Assembly (NCBI GenBank): GCA_003221075.1
Contig: QHUF01000285.1
Location: 1 to 20,376 of the forward strand
Source of the DNA: Gemmatimonadota bacterium
Lineage (GTDB): Bacteria > Gemmatimonadota > Gemmatimonadetes > Gemmatimonadales > GWC2-71-9
DNA length: 20,376 bases
Direction: 5' to 3'
This document shows positions 1 through 8,654 of this stretch, piece by piece (positions within the stretch are counted from its first letter, which is position 1; each line of letters starts with the position of its first letter). Below the pieces are notes generated by a model. That model worked only from the letters and a program-made list of their open reading frames with translations. It did not search any database and was not told the DNA's origin. The position numbers and the translations under genes are program-made.

Positions 1-483
1 TTCCTGCGCTCACAGCCACCCGTGCGCAATCCCGTGCCCGATCATGATCTCAACCTCATGGGCAAGGCGGTGATGGCGTTCGCGATCAAGCCTGTCGGGC
101 CGAGTGGGACTCCGCCTGCCGAGAGCCCGCCCGCAGGTCCGACGCTCGAGCGCGGTGCGTATCTGGTTACGGCCGTCGCGAACTGCGCGGGATGCCATAC
201 GCAGCGCAGCATGGTCACCGGGGCGTACACGGGACCGCGGCTCGCCGGCGGCAGTCCGATGGAGGCCGCCGATAACGCGCACACGAAGCTCGTGCCACCC
301 GACATCACGGCGAATCCTGGAACGGGCCGCGCGGCCGTGTGGACCGAGGATGAGTTTGTCGCGCGGTTTCGCGCGGGAGTGCGGATCCCGGGCAGTCCCA
401 TGCCGTGGCAAGCGTTCCGGCGCATTACGGACGCCGACGTGCGCGCGATTTACCGGTATCTCCAGTCGATTCGGGGCTCTTGA
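1..483 (+). CDS. c-type cytochrome, C-terminal part (cut by left edge)
   Basis: The reading frame is open to the left edge, so 160 residues of a longer protein are visible. A haem-binding CAGCH motif (C62, C65, H66 of the visible part) is followed by a likely axial methionine in GSPMPW (M134). The segment before it (LRSQPPVRN...) resembles the linker that follows the first haem domain in two-domain cytochromes such as the cytochrome subunits of alcohol dehydrogenases, so a second CXXCH probably lies upstream. Such proteins are periplasmic or membrane-attached electron carriers. A GTG at 22 is in frame but is unlikely to be the start, because the homologous region continues before it. The stop is 5 bases before the next gene, so co-transcription is likely. 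The partner dehydrogenase cannot be seen. Confidence 0.85.
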   Translation, partial: FLRSQPPVRNPVPDHDLNLMGKAVMAFAIKPVGPSGTPPAESPPAGPTLERGAYLVTAVANCAGCHTQRSMVTGAYTGPRLAGGSPMEAADNAHTKLVPPDITANPGTGRAAVWTEDEFVARFRAGVRIPGSPMPWQAFRRITDADVRAIYRYLQSIRGS

Positions 484-488
484 GCTCG

Positions 489-1001
489 ATGCCTCGCTAT
501 GCGGCGTTCCTGCGCGGTGTGATGCCGATGAATTGCAAGATGCCGGCGCTCAAGGCAGCGTTCGAAGCTGCGGGATTCACAGACGTGAAAACGGTGCTTG
601 GCAGCGGTAATGTCGTGTTCGACGCTCGCAGCACGTCGGAGGAGGCGCTGCAGCTGAAAGCGGAAGCCGCGATGCAGGAGCACCTCGGTCGAGTGTTTCC
701 CGCCATCGTGCGGCCGGTCGAGCAGCTCAGGAAACTCTTGGAGACCGATCCCTACCGCGCGTTCAAGGTGAGTCCCAAGGCGAAACGCATCGTCACGTTC
801 TTGCGCGGGCGTCCCACGGCGAAGATCAAGCTGCCCGTCGAAATGCACGGCGCGCGCATTCTCGCAATAAAGGACGGTGAAATCTTCAGCGCCTATCTGC
901 CGACCCCGAAGGGTCCCGTGTTCATGACGCTGATCGAGAAGACGTTTGGGAAGGATCAGACGACGCGGACGTGGGACACGATCGTCAAGGTCGCCCGGTG
1001 A
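489..1001 (+). CDS. DUF1697 family protein
   Basis: This 170-aa protein starts at ATG 489 with the sequence MPRYAAFLRGV. It matches the N-terminal DUF1697 pattern (an aromatic residue, then LLRG, then a GSGNVVF block), here LRGV near residue 8 and GSGNVVF near residue 38. Length is typical for the family (about 170-180 aa). The family is widespread in bacteria and has no established reaction, so no function is assigned. The open frame extends upstream to 405 inside the cytochrome gene, but ATG 489 gives the family-typical N-terminus. A weak GAG lies before it. The gene starts 5 bases after the cytochrome stop and ends 1 base before the stop of the convergent DinB gene. Confidence 0.85.
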   Translation: MPRYAAFLRGVMPMNCKMPALKAAFEAAGFTDVKTVLGSGNVVFDARSTSEEALQLKAEAAMQEHLGRVFPAIVRPVEQLRKLLETDPYRAFKVSPKAKRIVTFLRGRPTAKIKLPVEMHGARILAIKDGEIFSAYLPTPKGPVFMTLIEKTFGKDQTTRTWDTIVKVAR

Positions 1002-1002
1002 G

Positions 1003-1476
1003 TTAAGCTTCCTTCAGCCGCTTGATCAGCTGCACCTGACCGGCGTGATAGATCGCATGACACGTGATCCCGAGTATGAGACTGATGCGCTCGGGCGCGG
1101 CCATGACAGGCGTGAAGGTGCCCGCTTCGATGGCAGCGACCAGCTCAGCTAGACGTTGCTGCTCCGACTCCAACGTGGATTGAATCTTGGACCATGAGAT
1201 CGGCCTCTGGTCGGTGACGACAAACCAATCTTCGCCCGGCAGAACGAAAGGCTCGGCGGGTCGCCCGGAGATCTGCGATCTGACGGCCCGTACGAAATAG
1301 GCATGATGCAGCACGAGCTCGGCGATGTTGTGGCGTCCGGTCGCCGGTCTCCAGAACGCGAGCGCGGGTTTCACGTCAGCCAGCGCCGCCTTCATGTCCG
1401 GGCCGTGCCATGCGCCGGGGCCGTAGCCTTCGCTGAGGATGCGTGATTCAATGGGAACGGCAGTCGTCGTGCTCAC
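1003..1476 (-). CDS. DinB family protein
   Basis: The predicted protein has 157 residues and starts at GTG (VSTTTAVPIE). A GGAG ribosome-binding site lies 5 bases upstream, which decides the start; the longer open frame reaching 1707 would run through the divergent regulator gene. DinB/YfiT proteins are four-helix bundles that bind a metal ion through three histidines. The expected blocks are visible: HNIAELVLHH in the first half, and HAIYHAGQ, the characteristic C-terminal motif, near the end. Many family members are metal-dependent thiol transferases or are damage-induced proteins of unknown role, so the reaction here is not known. It is divergent from the AraC-type regulator with a 52-base gap, and that regulator may control it. 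Confidence 0.85.
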   Translation of the reverse strand: MSTTTAVPIESRILSEGYGPGAWHGPDMKAALADVKPALAFWRPATGRHNIAELVLHHAYFVRAVRSQISGRPAEPFVLPGEDWFVVTDQRPISWSKIQSTLESEQQRLAELVAAIEAGTFTPVMAAPERISLILGITCHAIYHAGQVQLIKRLKEA

Positions 1477-1528
1477 AGTGGCTCCTTTTTTGGGTCTGGG
1501 GAGTGTAGATCGGAGACGGAGGTAAGTC

Positions 1529-2446
1529 TTGGGAAAAATTGCGGTCGCGGTGCAGGAGGCGCTGAAGCGCCGCAGAGAGCGGGGCGAGGCGGGCCGTGCG
1601 GTCGGCCGGAGGGTCGCCGCCGGCCAGGGCTGGTCGGTGGGCGATGTCACCTGCACGTCCGGCCCACAGGACCGCTCGTTCGAGGAACGCCACACGCGCT
1701 CTACCATCGCGATCGTGCTCGCGGGCAGCTTTCAGTACCGCTCGCCGCTCGGCCGCGGATTCATGGTGCCGGGCTCGCTGTTGTTGGGAAACGCGGGGCA
1801 CTGCTACGAGTGCGGGCACCGGCACGGCGAGGGCGACCGCTGCGTCGCGTTCTACTACCAGCCTGAGTACTTCGAGCGACTCGCGGCCGATGCCGGTGCT
1901 ACCGGCACGAAGCTGCGGTTTCCGGTTCCTCGACTCCCTCCCTTGCAGGCACTCGCCGCGCTGGTCGCAGGAGCAGGCGCCGGCGCGGCCGGGGCGGCCT
2001 CAGTGCCGTGGGAGGAAGTTGGCGTGCGGCTGGCCGTCGGCGCTGTGAAGCTCGCGGCGGGACTGTCGTGGGACGACGGCGCCCTGCCGTTGAACGCCGA
2101 GGCACGCGTGACGCGGGCCGTGCGCGCCATCGATGGCCGGCCGGATGGAGATCTGAGCCTCGGTACGCTCGCCCGCGAGAGCGGTCTCAGCCCCTATCAC
2201 TTTCTCCGCACGTTCGAACGGCTGACTGGCGTCACGCCACACCAGTACGTGCTGCGGGCCCGGCTGCGTGCCGCGGCGACGCGGCTCGCGACCGAAGCGG
2301 GCAGAGTCATCGATGTCGCCCTCGACTCTGGCTTCGGAGACATCTCCAACTTCAATCGGGCGTTCCGGACCGAGTTCGGCGCCAGCCCGCGGGCGTACCG
2401 GCAACGCTATGCCTCCTACGGGAGTGCTCCCCCCAGCGCGCGATAG
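1529..2446 (+). CDS. AraC-family transcriptional regulator
   Basis: The 305-aa protein has the two-domain plan of AraC regulators. The N-terminal half (about residues 50-130) looks like a cupin sensor domain and contains an unusual HCYECGHRHGEGDRC cluster (C92, C95, H97, H99, C105). The C-terminal ~100 residues hold two helix-turn-helix motifs: LGTLARESGLSPYHFLRTF, then VIDVALDSGFGDISNFNRAF and the family signature GASPRAYR. The chosen start is TTG 1529 because CGGAGG lies 6 bases upstream; a GTG at 1550 is a possible alternative. It is divergent from the DinB gene and its last 31 bases overlap, tail to tail, the 3' end of the efflux outer-membrane channel gene. The ligand is unknown. Confidence 0.88.
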   Translation: MGKIAVAVQEALKRRRERGEAGRAVGRRVAAGQGWSVGDVTCTSGPQDRSFEERHTRSTIAIVLAGSFQYRSPLGRGFMVPGSLLLGNAGHCYECGHRHGEGDRCVAFYYQPEYFERLAADAGATGTKLRFPVPRLPPLQALAALVAGAGAGAAGAASVPWEEVGVRLAVGAVKLAAGLSWDDGALPLNAEARVTRAVRAIDGRPDGDLSLGTLARESGLSPYHFLRTFERLTGVTPHQYVLRARLRAAATRLATEAGRVIDVALDSGFGDISNFNRAFRTEFGASPRAYRQRYASYGSAPPSAR

Positions 2447-3774
2447 ACCTGCGCCAACCCCCTGGTTGCCGCCGTACGCCCGGCGGCCAGCCGATCCTGT
2501 GCCTCGAGCATCGTGCGCTCGGCGTCCAATACCTGCAGGAAATCGGTCGCGCCTTCGTCGAACCGCAGGCGCGCCAGCGCCGCGGCTCGCTCGCTCGCAC
2601 GGGCAGCGGCCGCGAGATACTCGAGAGCTTGACGCGACTTGTTGTATGCGACAACCGTCGTCTCGATTTCCTCGGATGCCTGGAGCTGCGCCTTGCGGTA
2701 ATACGCTTCTGCTTCCGCTTCCTGGGCTCGCGCGATGTCGACCCCGGCCTTCACCCGGCCCAGGTTGAGTGCGGGCCACGAGATGACCGGCCCGATCGCG
2801 TAGCGGGGTGTGTTGGAGTTTCCCATCGCGTCAAATGAGTTGCCGACATATCCCGCGGCGCCCCCGATCGAGATCTGCGGCAGATACGCCGCCTTGGCCG
2901 CGCCGACGAACGCTTCACCAGCAGAAACCTGGCGCTCGGCGCTCCGCACGTCCGGCCGCAGCCGGACTATGACGTCGGCGTTGGGAACCAGGATCGAGTC
3001 AGGAAGCGCCACGACTGACGGGCTTTCGACACTGTCTTGCTCGAGCCCGCTCACCGGCCGGCCCACCAATACGGCGATGCGATGCTCGACGGCGATTATC
3101 GACGCCTCGAGCTCCGGGATTCCCGCGAGGGTCGAGTTCAACTGGGCACGGGCGCGTTCGGAGTCGAACTCGTTGCCGCGACCTGCCTCGAGGCGTTGCA
3201 GTGTGACGTCGAGCGTGTGCTGCTGATTCTCGGCATTACGGCGCGCGACTTGGAGTCGATCCTGCGCACCGCGCAGATCGAAGTAGGTGACGGCCAGCTC
3301 CGCGGTCAGCAGCACCTGGAGATCCTGCACGTCCTCCTCGGCAGCGCCGATCAGGGCAGCACGTCCCTGGGTCGACTTGCGGATCCGGCCGAAGACATCG
3401 AGCTCCCAGGAGAGCTGCAGGCCGGCGTCCCACACATTCTGGTCGGGGAACGCGCTGCCGACAGTGCCGGGAAACCCGACGCTGGAGAGCCGTTGCCGAG
3501 TGTAGCTCGCGGTGACTGTGACGGCCGGTGCGAAGTCGAGGGCCGCATTGAGCCGCGCCGCGCGCGCGCCGCGCAGCCGGGCGCGAGCGGCGACGACGTC
3601 GTGGTTGGACTTCACGACTTCGGCCGCGAGCCGCTCGAGGGTCGTGTCGCCCAGTGTCCTCCAGAAGGCCACCGGGGGCGCGAGCTCCCGGTCCTGACCG
3701 CGAGCCTGCGCGGCGCCTCCCACGAGGAGGAGGGCGAGGAGCGTGCTCGCCCCAATTCCCGATTTCGGATTCAT
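2416..3774 (-). CDS. RND efflux outer-membrane channel (TolC/OprM type)
   Basis: The 452-aa protein is the outer-membrane exit duct of the efflux system. A signal peptide (MNPKSGIGAST..., hydrophobic LLALLLVGG) ends near AQA, residue 24. There is no lipobox cysteine, unlike OprM-type lipoproteins. The body shows the duplicated outer efflux protein fold: long alanine-, arginine- and glutamine-rich helices with ATASYTRQ-like strand segments. Near the C-terminus, EGATDFLQVLDAERTMLEAQDRL is the hallmark of the family. Its ATG overlaps the stop of the pump gene (ATGA), so translation is coupled. It is the third and last gene of the operon, and its 3' end overlaps the convergent AraC-type gene by 31 bases. 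Confidence 0.93.
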   Translation of the reverse strand: MNPKSGIGASTLLALLLVGGAAQARGQDRELAPPVAFWRTLGDTTLERLAAEVVKSNHDVVAARARLRGARAARLNAALDFAPAVTVTASYTRQRLSSVGFPGTVGSAFPDQNVWDAGLQLSWELDVFGRIRKSTQGRAALIGAAEEDVQDLQVLLTAELAVTYFDLRGAQDRLQVARRNAENQQHTLDVTLQRLEAGRGNEFDSERARAQLNSTLAGIPELEASIIAVEHRIAVLVGRPVSGLEQDSVESPSVVALPDSILVPNADVIVRLRPDVRSAERQVSAGEAFVGAAKAAYLPQISIGGAAGYVGNSFDAMGNSNTPRYAIGPVISWPALNLGRVKAGVDIARAQEAEAEAYYRKAQLQASEEIETTVVAYNKSRQALEYLAAAARASERAAALARLRFDEGATDFLQVLDAERTMLEAQDRLAAGRTAATRGLAQVYRALGGALP

Positions 3775-6700
3775 GCTAGTACCTCCTGGCCGACCGGCTC
3801 GTAGGCCGGCGCCGGCTTATGCTCTGCGGCGATGAGTGAGTAGAAGACCGGCACAATGAACAGCGTGAACACCGTGCCCAGTGTCATCCCGGTGACGAGG
3901 ACCATGCCGATGCTGTTGCGTGCCGCCGATCCAGGACCGGAGGCGAGGACGAGCGGGAAGTGGCCGAACACCGTCGCGGCGGACGTCATCAGCACCGGAC
4001 GCAAACGCGTCAGTGTCGCTTCACGCAGCGCCGCCATCTTGGCGAGGCCGCGCTCCTGCAGCGTATTCGCGAATTGGACGATCAAGATTCCGTTTTTTGC
4101 TATCAGTCCGACAAGCGTGATCAACCCGACCTGCGAGTAGATGTTGAGTGTCGTCAGATTGAGGAAGGTGAAGATCAGCGCTCCCGAAATTGCGAGCGGG
4201 ACCGAGCCCAGCAGCACGATCAACGGATCGCGGAAGCTCCGGAATTGGGCCGCGAGCACGAGATAGATGAGGATTACAGCGAATCCCAAAGTCACCGTCA
4301 ATGCGCCGCCTTCACGGCGGATCTGACGTGATTCGCCGGCGTGGTCGATCGTGAGACCCGGCGCGTTGAGGCTCGTGGCCGCGGTTTCCAGCACCCGCAA
4401 CCCTTCTTCCTTGGTCACGCCAGCATTCACCGCACCGAACACGCGGACCGAGTTGCGTTGCTGGAACCGCGTCAGGGTGCGTGGGGCGGTCGTCGCCTCG
4501 ATCCGCGTGAACGTGGACACCGGCACGAGCTGACCCGTCGGCGTCTTGATCTTGAGATCGAGCAGCGGTCCGACGGTCCTCCGGTCGTCCTCCCCGATCT
4601 GCGGGATGACCTTGTAACTGCGATCGAAGTAGTTGAACCGGTTCACGTAACCACCACCGAGAGCCGTTCCCAGCTCGCGGCCAACGGTGGCTAGATCGAG
4701 CCCCAGGTCGGCGACTTGATCACGGTCGATCACGACGCGCGCCTCGGGCAAATCGATCTTTAGATCGGTATCGACGTACAGGAACTTGCCGCTCTGCCAC
4801 CCAGCGCCGACCACGGCACCGGCTCTCTGCAGCATCTGCTCCGGCGGCTCATCGCTCTGCAGCACGAGCTCGACGTCGTAGGAGCCCGGAGTCGGCAACG
4901 GCGGGTCGAGCCGCGGGAACACGCGAACGCCCGGGATCTGTGAGACGGCGCCGTAGAGGGCCGGGAATATCTGCGCGGTGGAGCGCTCTCGTTCCTTCCA
5001 GTCTTTCGCCACCATGCCGCCGAAGGCACCCCATGAGGCGGTCAACGACCACATGAACTTCGCCTCGGGGAATGACGTGACCGCTTTGACGACATCGAGC
5101 GACGCACGATTGTTCGCGGCGAGGGTCGCGTCGGGCGGCACGTCCATGAAGAGGCTGATGTGACTCTGGTCCTCGACGGGCGCGAGCTCCCGCTTCGAAT
5201 AGTTGTACAGCGGCCACGCCGCGAGCATCACGAGAATCGCGGCCGCGACGATCGCCGGACGCATCTGCAAAGCGCCGTCGAGCAGCCGCGCGTAGGTGCT
5301 GCGCACGACCTCGAACCCCCGATTGACCAGCTGGGTGAGCTTTCCTTCCTTGCCCTGGGGGTGCACGAACCTCGAGCTCATTACCGGCGACAAGGTCACC
5401 GCGACGATGCCGGAGACGACGACCGCGGCCGCCAGCGTGATAGCGAACTCGAGGAACAACGAACCGGTGAGGCCGCCTTGGAATCCGATCGGCGCGTACA
5501 CCGCGGCGAGCGTGATGGTCATCGCGATGATGGGGCCAACGAGCTCGCGCGCGCCGACAAGGGCCGCCTGCAGGCGTGTCTTTCCAAGGTGGACGTGCCG
5601 TTCCACATTCTCGACGACGACGATCGCGTCATCGACCACCAGTCCGACCGAGAGCACGATCGCCAGAATGGTCAACAGGTTGAGACTGAATCCGAACGCC
5701 ATCATGACGGCGCCCGCGCCGATCAGCGACACGGGCATCGCGACTAGCGGGACGAGCGCTGTGCGGATCGAGCCAAGGAACAGGAACACCACGATGCCGA
5801 CGATGAGGATCGTCTCCATCAGGGTCTTGGTGATCTCTTTGAGCGCGTCCTGCATGAAGACGGTGCCGTCATACGCGACCCGGAGCTGGATGTCGGGCGG
5901 CAACGTCGGAGTGATGCGAGCAATCTCGGCGTGCAGGCGATGCGAGACCTCGATCTCGTTGCTGCCGATCGTCGGCCAGACACCCACGTACACGGCTTCG
6001 TCGCCGTTGAACTTCGCGATCATGTCGGGTTCTTCGGCGCCCAGCTCCACATTGGCGACATCCGACAGGCGCACGACCGCACCGTCACGATCGGTGACGA
6101 TCAGGTTTTCGAACTCGGTCGTCGAGCGGAGATCGGTGTTCGCCAGCAGGCTGACCTGTACCAGGTTGCCCTTGGTCTGCCCCACGGCGGCGAGATAGTT
6201 GTTCCGCCGCAGCGCCGCGAACACGTCGCCCGGCGACAGGTTGTGTGCCGCGAGCCGGTCTGGATCGATCCAGACGCGCATCGCGATCGGCCGGCCGCCG
6301 ACGATGTCGGTCCGCTGCACGCCGGCGATCGTCGCAAGCTGCGGCTGCAGGGTGCGCGACAGCCAGTCGGTGATCGCCGGGATGTCACGCTGCTTGGACG
6401 AGAAACTCAGGTAGAAGGACGCGTAGGGCCGATCCGCGCGCTGCACCTCCACTTGCGGTGGCTCGGCCTCCGCCGGAAGCTCGGATCGCACCTGCTGCAG
6501 GCGCGCCGTCACCTCGGCCAGGGCCGCGGTGCTGTTCTGATTCAACTTGAGATGGATCGTGACGGTACTGATACCCGCGCGGCTCGTCGACTCGAGATAG
6601 TCGATACCGCTGATCGCCGACACGGCGCGCTCGATCGGCGTCGTGAGAAACCCCCGCACCGCCTCGGCGCTCGCGCCGTAGTAGACGGTATTGATCACGA

Positions 6701-6836
6701 CGGACGAGCTCTGGATGTTGGGGTACTGCTGCACCGGCAGCGAGGCGAGCGCTCGCCAACCAACGAGGACGATCGCGAGATTCACGACCACCGCGAGCAC
6801 CGGGTGCCGGATGAATAGATCGGTGAACGACTTCAT
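3771..6836 (-). CDS. RND multidrug efflux pump, inner-membrane permease (HAE1/AcrB family)
   Basis: This is a 1021-aa proton-driven exporter, close in length to AcrB (1049 aa). It has a first transmembrane helix at about residues 12-32, a large periplasmic loop, and then a cluster of helices from about 340. The two proton-relay aspartates are present in GLVVDDAIVVVEN (D402, D403, equivalent to AcrB D407/D408). The partner lysine is in GLIAKNGILIVQ in the second half. Two-fold internal symmetry is evident. AGGAGG lies 9 bases before the ATG. Its start overlaps the adaptor's stop and its stop overlaps the channel's start, both as ATGA. Substrate cannot be read from the sequence; drugs, solvents or bile-like compounds are usual for the family. 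Confidence 0.96.
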   Translation of the reverse strand: MKSFTDLFIRHPVLAVVVNLAIVLVGWRALASLPVQQYPNIQSSSVVINTVYYGASAEAVRGFLTTPIERAVSAISGIDYLESTSRAGISTVTIHLKLNQNSTAALAEVTARLQQVRSELPAEAEPPQVEVQRADRPYASFYLSFSSKQRDIPAITDWLSRTLQPQLATIAGVQRTDIVGGRPIAMRVWIDPDRLAAHNLSPGDVFAALRRNNYLAAVGQTKGNLVQVSLLANTDLRSTTEFENLIVTDRDGAVVRLSDVANVELGAEEPDMIAKFNGDEAVYVGVWPTIGSNEIEVSHRLHAEIARITPTLPPDIQLRVAYDGTVFMQDALKEITKTLMETILIVGIVVFLFLGSIRTALVPLVAMPVSLIGAGAVMMAFGFSLNLLTILAIVLSVGLVVDDAIVVVENVERHVHLGKTRLQAALVGARELVGPIIAMTITLAAVYAPIGFQGGLTGSLFLEFAITLAAAVVVSGIVAVTLSPVMSSRFVHPQGKEGKLTQLVNRGFEVVRSTYARLLDGALQMRPAIVAAAILVMLAAWPLYNYSKRELAPVEDQSHISLFMDVPPDATLAANNRASLDVVKAVTSFPEAKFMWSLTASWGAFGGMVAKDWKERERSTAQIFPALYGAVSQIPGVRVFPRLDPPLPTPGSYDVELVLQSDEPPEQMLQRAGAVVGAGWQSGKFLYVDTDLKIDLPEARVVIDRDQVADLGLDLATVGRELGTALGGGYVNRFNYFDRSYKVIPQIGEDDRRTVGPLLDLKIKTPTGQLVPVSTFTRIEATTAPRTLTRFQQRNSVRVFGAVNAGVTKEEGLRVLETAATSLNAPGLTIDHAGESRQIRREGGALTVTLGFAVILIYLVLAAQFRSFRDPLIVLLGSVPLAISGALIFTFLNLTTLNIYSQVGLITLVGLIAKNGILIVQFANTLQERGLAKMAALREATLTRLRPVLMTSAATVFGHFPLVLASGPGSAARNSIGMVLVTGMTLGTVFTLFIVPVFYSLIAAEHKPAPAYEPVGQEVLA

Positions 6837-7945
6837 TGCTGCGCCCCTCCTGTCTTCGGTGCATCAACCGCTACCAGAACCCCTTCGCGGAGCTTGAAGG
6901 AGCCGGACGCCGCCACCTGCTCACCGGCTGTGAGACCGTCGAGAATCACGATCTCATCGCCCAGCATCGGGCCGCTGCGGACCGGCCGCTCGTGCGCGCG
7001 GGTCTTACCGCTCTCATCGGCGGCGATGACGAACACGTGATCGCCGGAGGGACCGCGGCGCAGCGCATTTACGGGGACGACGATCGCCGTGACCATCGGC
7101 CCGGCCGGGACGAACACGCGGACCGATGACCCCGGCGCCGGAGCGCCGCCGATGATGGTCGCACGCACCGTGGTGGTGCGGGTGACCGGATCGACGCGCG
7201 CGTCAACCGCCACGATCCGCGCGGCGATGGGCATCGAGTCCGCCGTCGTCACCACCTGGACTGGTGTGCCCGCACGCAGGCCCACGGCGACTTGCTGTGA
7301 CACCGCGAAGTCCACGTGCACGGCGCCATCGATGCCCTGGAGCGTGGTGAGCTGCGTGCCTTCGTTCAGGTATTGGCCGGGATGTACATCCGAGATGCCG
7401 ACCCGCGCGCGGAAGGGCGCGCGAATCGTCTTCTTGGCGATGATCGCCTGCGTGCGGGCGATTTGCGCCTGCGCGACGTCACGCTCGGCGCGCGCCCGAT
7501 CCACTTCCTCCTCGGACACCGCGCCGTGTTGACGCAGCCGCTCCATGCGCGCGAGGCTGGTCACCGCGAGTTGCGACTGTGCTTGCAGTGCCTCGAGTTC
7601 GGCCTGCTCGACGGAAACGTCCAGCGCGACCAGGACCGTGCCGGAGTCCACTACGCGCCCGGGCACCAGCGCCACCGCGTGTACGGTGCCGGACAGCTCG
7701 GTCCGCAGCGTGATCGACCGCAGCGCGAGCACGGTGCCGATGGACGTCGTCGTGGCGCGGTGCTGCTCCGTACGCGCCACGGCGCTCGTAACCATCTCGA
7801 TTGGTTCGGGTTGATGCGCGGCGGCGGCGGCGGTAGCACGCGCGGACGCGGTCTTCCACCCAGCCAGCGCGATACCAAGGGCGAGTACGACGGCAAGGAG
7901 AATTGCCGACCCACGACCCGTCTCTCCGAGAATGCGACTACGCAT
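6833..7945 (-). CDS. RND efflux membrane fusion protein (periplasmic adaptor, HlyD/AcrA type)
   Basis: This 370-aa protein links the pump to the outer-membrane channel. A hydrophobic N-terminal segment at about residues 13-33 anchors it; there is no lipobox. The domains follow the usual order: a first lipoyl half (RTELSGTVHAVALVPGRVV), an alpha-helical hairpin of about 80 residues, the second lipoyl half (IRAPFRARVGISDVHPGQY), a beta-barrel domain and a membrane-proximal domain. It is the first gene of the operon. A perfect AGGAGGT lies 7 bases before the ATG. Its stop overlaps the pump's start. The upstream region is shared with the divergent marR-type gene and holds two candidate operator sites. 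Confidence 0.94.
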   Translation of the reverse strand: MRSRILGETGRGSAILLAVVLALGIALAGWKTASARATAAAAAHQPEPIEMVTSAVARTEQHRATTTSIGTVLALRSITLRTELSGTVHAVALVPGRVVDSGTVLVALDVSVEQAELEALQAQSQLAVTSLARMERLRQHGAVSEEEVDRARAERDVAQAQIARTQAIIAKKTIRAPFRARVGISDVHPGQYLNEGTQLTTLQGIDGAVHVDFAVSQQVAVGLRAGTPVQVVTTADSMPIAARIVAVDARVDPVTRTTTVRATIIGGAPAPGSSVRVFVPAGPMVTAIVVPVNALRRGPSGDHVFVIAADESGKTRAHERPVRSGPMLGDEIVILDGLTAGEQVAASGSFKLREGVLVAVDAPKTGGAQQ

Positions 7946-8093
7946 ACGCGACGACCTCCTGAAGGAACTGAATGGGATGATTGTGACTCACAGAGATCGT
8001 CGGACGACAGCGGTCGATTTCGACAACCCATTGCGATGTCACGGCAGTGTCAACAACGATACGACACCGCAGCCGGTCGAAGGCCGGATCGTC

Positions 8094-8122
8094 GAACAAC
8101 GTGTTCACAACACGGATTGTTC
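8094..8122 (-). promoter_or_regulatory. Candidate MarR operator, site A
   Basis: Read on the minus strand, this site shares 22 of 25 positions with site B at 8655-8679: GAACAAT, two variable bases, GTGTTGTG, one variable base, ACACGTT. It contains a perfect inverted repeat GTGTT-CAC-AACAC at 8101-8113 and outer GAACAA/TTGTTC arms. It lies 149 bases upstream of the efflux adaptor gene. Assignment to the MarR protein is inferred from its position between the two divergent genes. Confidence 0.6.
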
Positions 8123-8151
8123 CGCCGAGTTTGGCCTGTAAACGCGCCTTG

Positions 8152-8174
8152 ACATTGTGTGTTGGGAACAGATT
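8152..8174 (+). promoter_or_regulatory. Candidate MarR operator, site C, overlapping a -35-like TTGACA
   Basis: This site matches site B at 18 of 23 positions, including an almost unbroken ACA(A/T)TGTGTGTTG. It overlaps an exact TTGACA hexamer (8149-8154) and ends 7 bases before the marR-type start codon, a suitable place for autorepression. No convincing -10 box is seen at normal spacing. Confidence 0.5.
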
Positions 8175-8181
8175 TTGCAGC

Positions 8182-8646
8182 ATGGCCGTTCGGCAGCGTG
8201 TGAAACCGCAAAAAGCCGTGAGTCCGGCCGAGCAGGCCGCCGTCGGGGTACTGATCGCTGCCGATCATCTGCAGCAGTCGTTTGCGGAGATCTGCGAGCG
8301 CCACGGTATCACCACGGATCAGTACCGGGTGCTGCGTATCCTGCGCGACGCCCCCCCGACCGGCTACGCGCGCGGCGAAGTCACCTCACGCTGCAGCATG
8401 CACCGCTCTCCCGACATGACGCGCATGCTCGATCGCCTCGTGCGGCTGGGATTCGCGAAGCGGCGCCTGGACCCTGACGACCGGCGTTGCTCGGTCGCAA
8501 CAGTCACGCGGGCAGGGCTCGCGATGCTGGCTCGCATCGATCCCGAGATCGCCGCCGCCGCGCGGCGGCTCACCAAGCCGCTGAGCAGTTCGCAGCTCCA
8601 TCAGCTCGCTCGCCTCACCGAGACGCTCGCCGGCCCAGACGACTAA
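8182..8646 (+). CDS. MarR-family transcriptional regulator
   Basis: The 154-aa protein is a winged-helix dimeric repressor. The recognition region (GEVTSRCSMHRSPDMTRMLDRLVRLGF) and the wing (KRRLDPDDRRCSVATVT, the D-x-D-D-R-R signature of the family) are clear at about residues 65-115. The helices on either side would form the dimer interface and ligand pocket. The start at ATG 8182 fits the family's N-terminal length; the frame is open further upstream to 8047, but that would cross the control region. No strong Shine-Dalgarno sequence is seen. MarR proteins commonly repress an adjacent divergent efflux operon and themselves until a phenolic or drug ligand binds. The divergent RND operon and three shared sites here fit that role. 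Confidence 0.9.
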   Translation: MAVRQRVKPQKAVSPAEQAAVGVLIAADHLQQSFAEICERHGITTDQYRVLRILRDAPPTGYARGEVTSRCSMHRSPDMTRMLDRLVRLGFAKRRLDPDDRRCSVATVTRAGLAMLARIDPEIAAAARRLTKPLSSSQLHQLARLTETLAGPDD

Positions 8647-8654
8647 GGTCTCCG

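Noticed and set aside
1477..1707. 77-codon N-terminal extension of the DinB gene
   Set aside because: It would overlap the divergent AraC gene and has no family similarity; GTG 1476 has a good ribosome-binding site.
2000..2779. Minus- and plus-strand frames across the AraC/channel junction
   Set aside because: They are composed of arginine-, proline- and glycine-rich sequence without motifs, and overlap two well-supported genes.
8025..8053. Efflux operon promoter built on TTGACA (minus strand, 8053-8048)
   Set aside because: The -35 hexamer is exact, but the sequence at the -10 position (TGGGTT) is a poor match, so it was not listed as a promoter.
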